DNA of 13,599 bases. Source: Armatimonadota bacterium (GTDB lineage: Bacteria; Armatimonadota; Chthonomonadetes; Chthonomonadales; Chthonomonadaceae). The notes below the pieces were generated by a model. It saw only the letters and a list, made by a program, of their open reading frames with translations, searched no databases and was not told the DNA's origin. Positions within the stretch are counted from its first letter, which is position 1; each line of letters begins with the position of its first letter. The DNA lies in the NCBI GenBank assembly GCA_026392135.1, contig JAPLCR010000310.1:2486-16084 (forward strand). The letters are read 5' to 3'. Positions 12,926-13,599 of this stretch are shown piece by piece. Made by a program: the position numbers and the translations under genes.

Positions 12926-13599
12926 TCACACCTCTACACGAAACGACTGTAGGCGGCTTGCCATGTCGTGTGAGACGTGCGCCTCAAGGTAGATGCCCTC
13001 CTCGCGGTAGTCTACTTTATCCACTCGCCCCTGCTCGTAGCATTTCGCCACTAGGTCGTTCCGGTTATAGGGGAGCAGGGCTTGTACGTCAATCAGTAGC
13101 CCTTTGAGTGTACTCACAATGTGCATAGAGAGGTCGTGCAAGCCCTGTCCTGTCTGTGCTGAAATGCAGACCGAGTTCAGAGTGTCTTCTGCCAACAGGC
13201 TCAGGTAGATGTCGTCCTTTACCATGTCACACTTGTTGAACACAGTGATTATTGGCTTGTCTTCCACCCCCAACTCATCTAGTACCTGCATTACTGCAAG
13301 CTGTTGCATTTCGCGGTGTGGGTGGCTGGTGTCTACAATATGAAGCAGAACATCTGCCTCAATAGTCTCTTCGAGAGTCGCTTGAAAGGAGGCGATAAGG
13401 TCGGTGGGCAGGTTCCGAATAAAGCCGACAGTATCGGTCAATAGAATTGCCCAACCATCATCCAGTGCCACACGCCGCGTCGTCGGGTCGAGAGTTGCGA
13501 AGAGTTGCGGGTCGGCAAAGACATCACTCCCTGAAAGCTTGTTCAGCAGCGTGGACTTTCCTGCGCTCGTATAGCCGACGAGTGCCGCCGTAGGAAACG
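12926..13599 (-). CDS. hflX: GTPase HflX, C-terminal part (5' end outside window)
   Basis: The frame is open from the window edge at 13599 to the TGA at 12926-12928, giving 223 visible residues. All GTPase motifs are present: G1 GYTSAGKST, G2 region FATLDPTTRR, G3 DTVGF, G4 NKCD and G5 SAQTG. The spelling ATLDPTTRR followed by DTVGFIRNLP is characteristic of HflX. HflX is a ribosome-associated GTPase that splits stalled or stressed ribosomes. The glycine-rich N-terminal domain is beyond the edge. The internal start at 13471 is not the real one because the Walker A motif lies upstream of it in the same frame. It is convergent with ogt. Confidence 0.95.
   Translation of the reverse strand, partial: FPTAALVGYTSAGKSTLLNKLSGSDVFADPQLFATLDPTTRRVALDDGWAILLTDTVGFIRNLPTDLIASFQATLEETIEADVLLHIVDTSHPHREMQQLAVMQVLDELGVEDKPIITVFNKCDMVKDDIYLSLLAEDTLNSVCISAQTGQGLHDLSMHIVSTLKGLLIDVQALLPYNRNDLVAKCYEQGRVDKVDYREEGIYLEAHVSHDMASRLQSFRVEV

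Overview
This is a gene-dense bacterial window of moderate GC with mostly short intergenic gaps. The mix of genes suggests a free-living bacterium of an under-sampled phylum. It holds a secreted subtilase with a C-terminal tail of A(I/V)WGT repeats, a VIT/VWA surface protein with a glycine-rich linker, c-di-GMP riboswitches and an Ada-AlkA fusion. Armatimonadota-like is my best guess, but this is inference from memory of such families, not a search result.

Layout: (1) Bases 2-364 (+) are the C-terminal end of an aminoglycoside-nucleotidyltransferase-like gene that begins before the window. (2) Bases 365-1042 are largely non-coding, with two inverted-repeat structures, one doubtful small membrane ORF and the terminator of the next gene. 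(3) Bases 1043-2863 (-) encode a secreted S8 (subtilisin) peptidase. (4) Its upstream region, 2864-3330, carries two class I cyclic-di-GMP (GEMM-I) aptamers in tandem on the minus strand. A 112-bp transposon-like mini-element lies between them, with perfect 12-bp terminal inverted repeats and a perfect 8-bp target duplication. (5) Bases 3606-4148 (+) encode a small lipoprotein of unknown function, followed by a large nested palindrome between convergent genes. (6) Bases 4354-6894 (-) encode an exported VIT + von Willebrand A protein, lying downstream of hemW (7096-8283, -). (7) Bases 8266-10779 (+) encode a secreted alpha/alpha-barrel glycoside-hydrolase-like protein whose 5' end overlaps the 5' end of hemW head to head. 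(8) Bases 10941-12895 (+) form a two-gene alkylation-repair operon: an Ada sensor/AraC/AlkA fusion overlapping ogt by 4 bp. (9) Bases 12926-13599 (-) are the 3' part of hflX, which continues beyond the window.

The strongest unusual feature is the regulatory region of the subtilase. Two aptamers match the GEMM-I core closely, including GNRA-capped stems, and the proximal one ends about ten bases from the Shine-Dalgarno sequence. This links secretion of a WGT-repeat protease to the second messenger c-di-GMP. The arrangement has been invaded by a mini-element resembling IS66-family ends. The repair operon is self-contained: it combines an alkylation sensor/activator, base excision and direct O6-methylguanine reversal in two genes. 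The remaining genes (hemW, hflX) are housekeeping.
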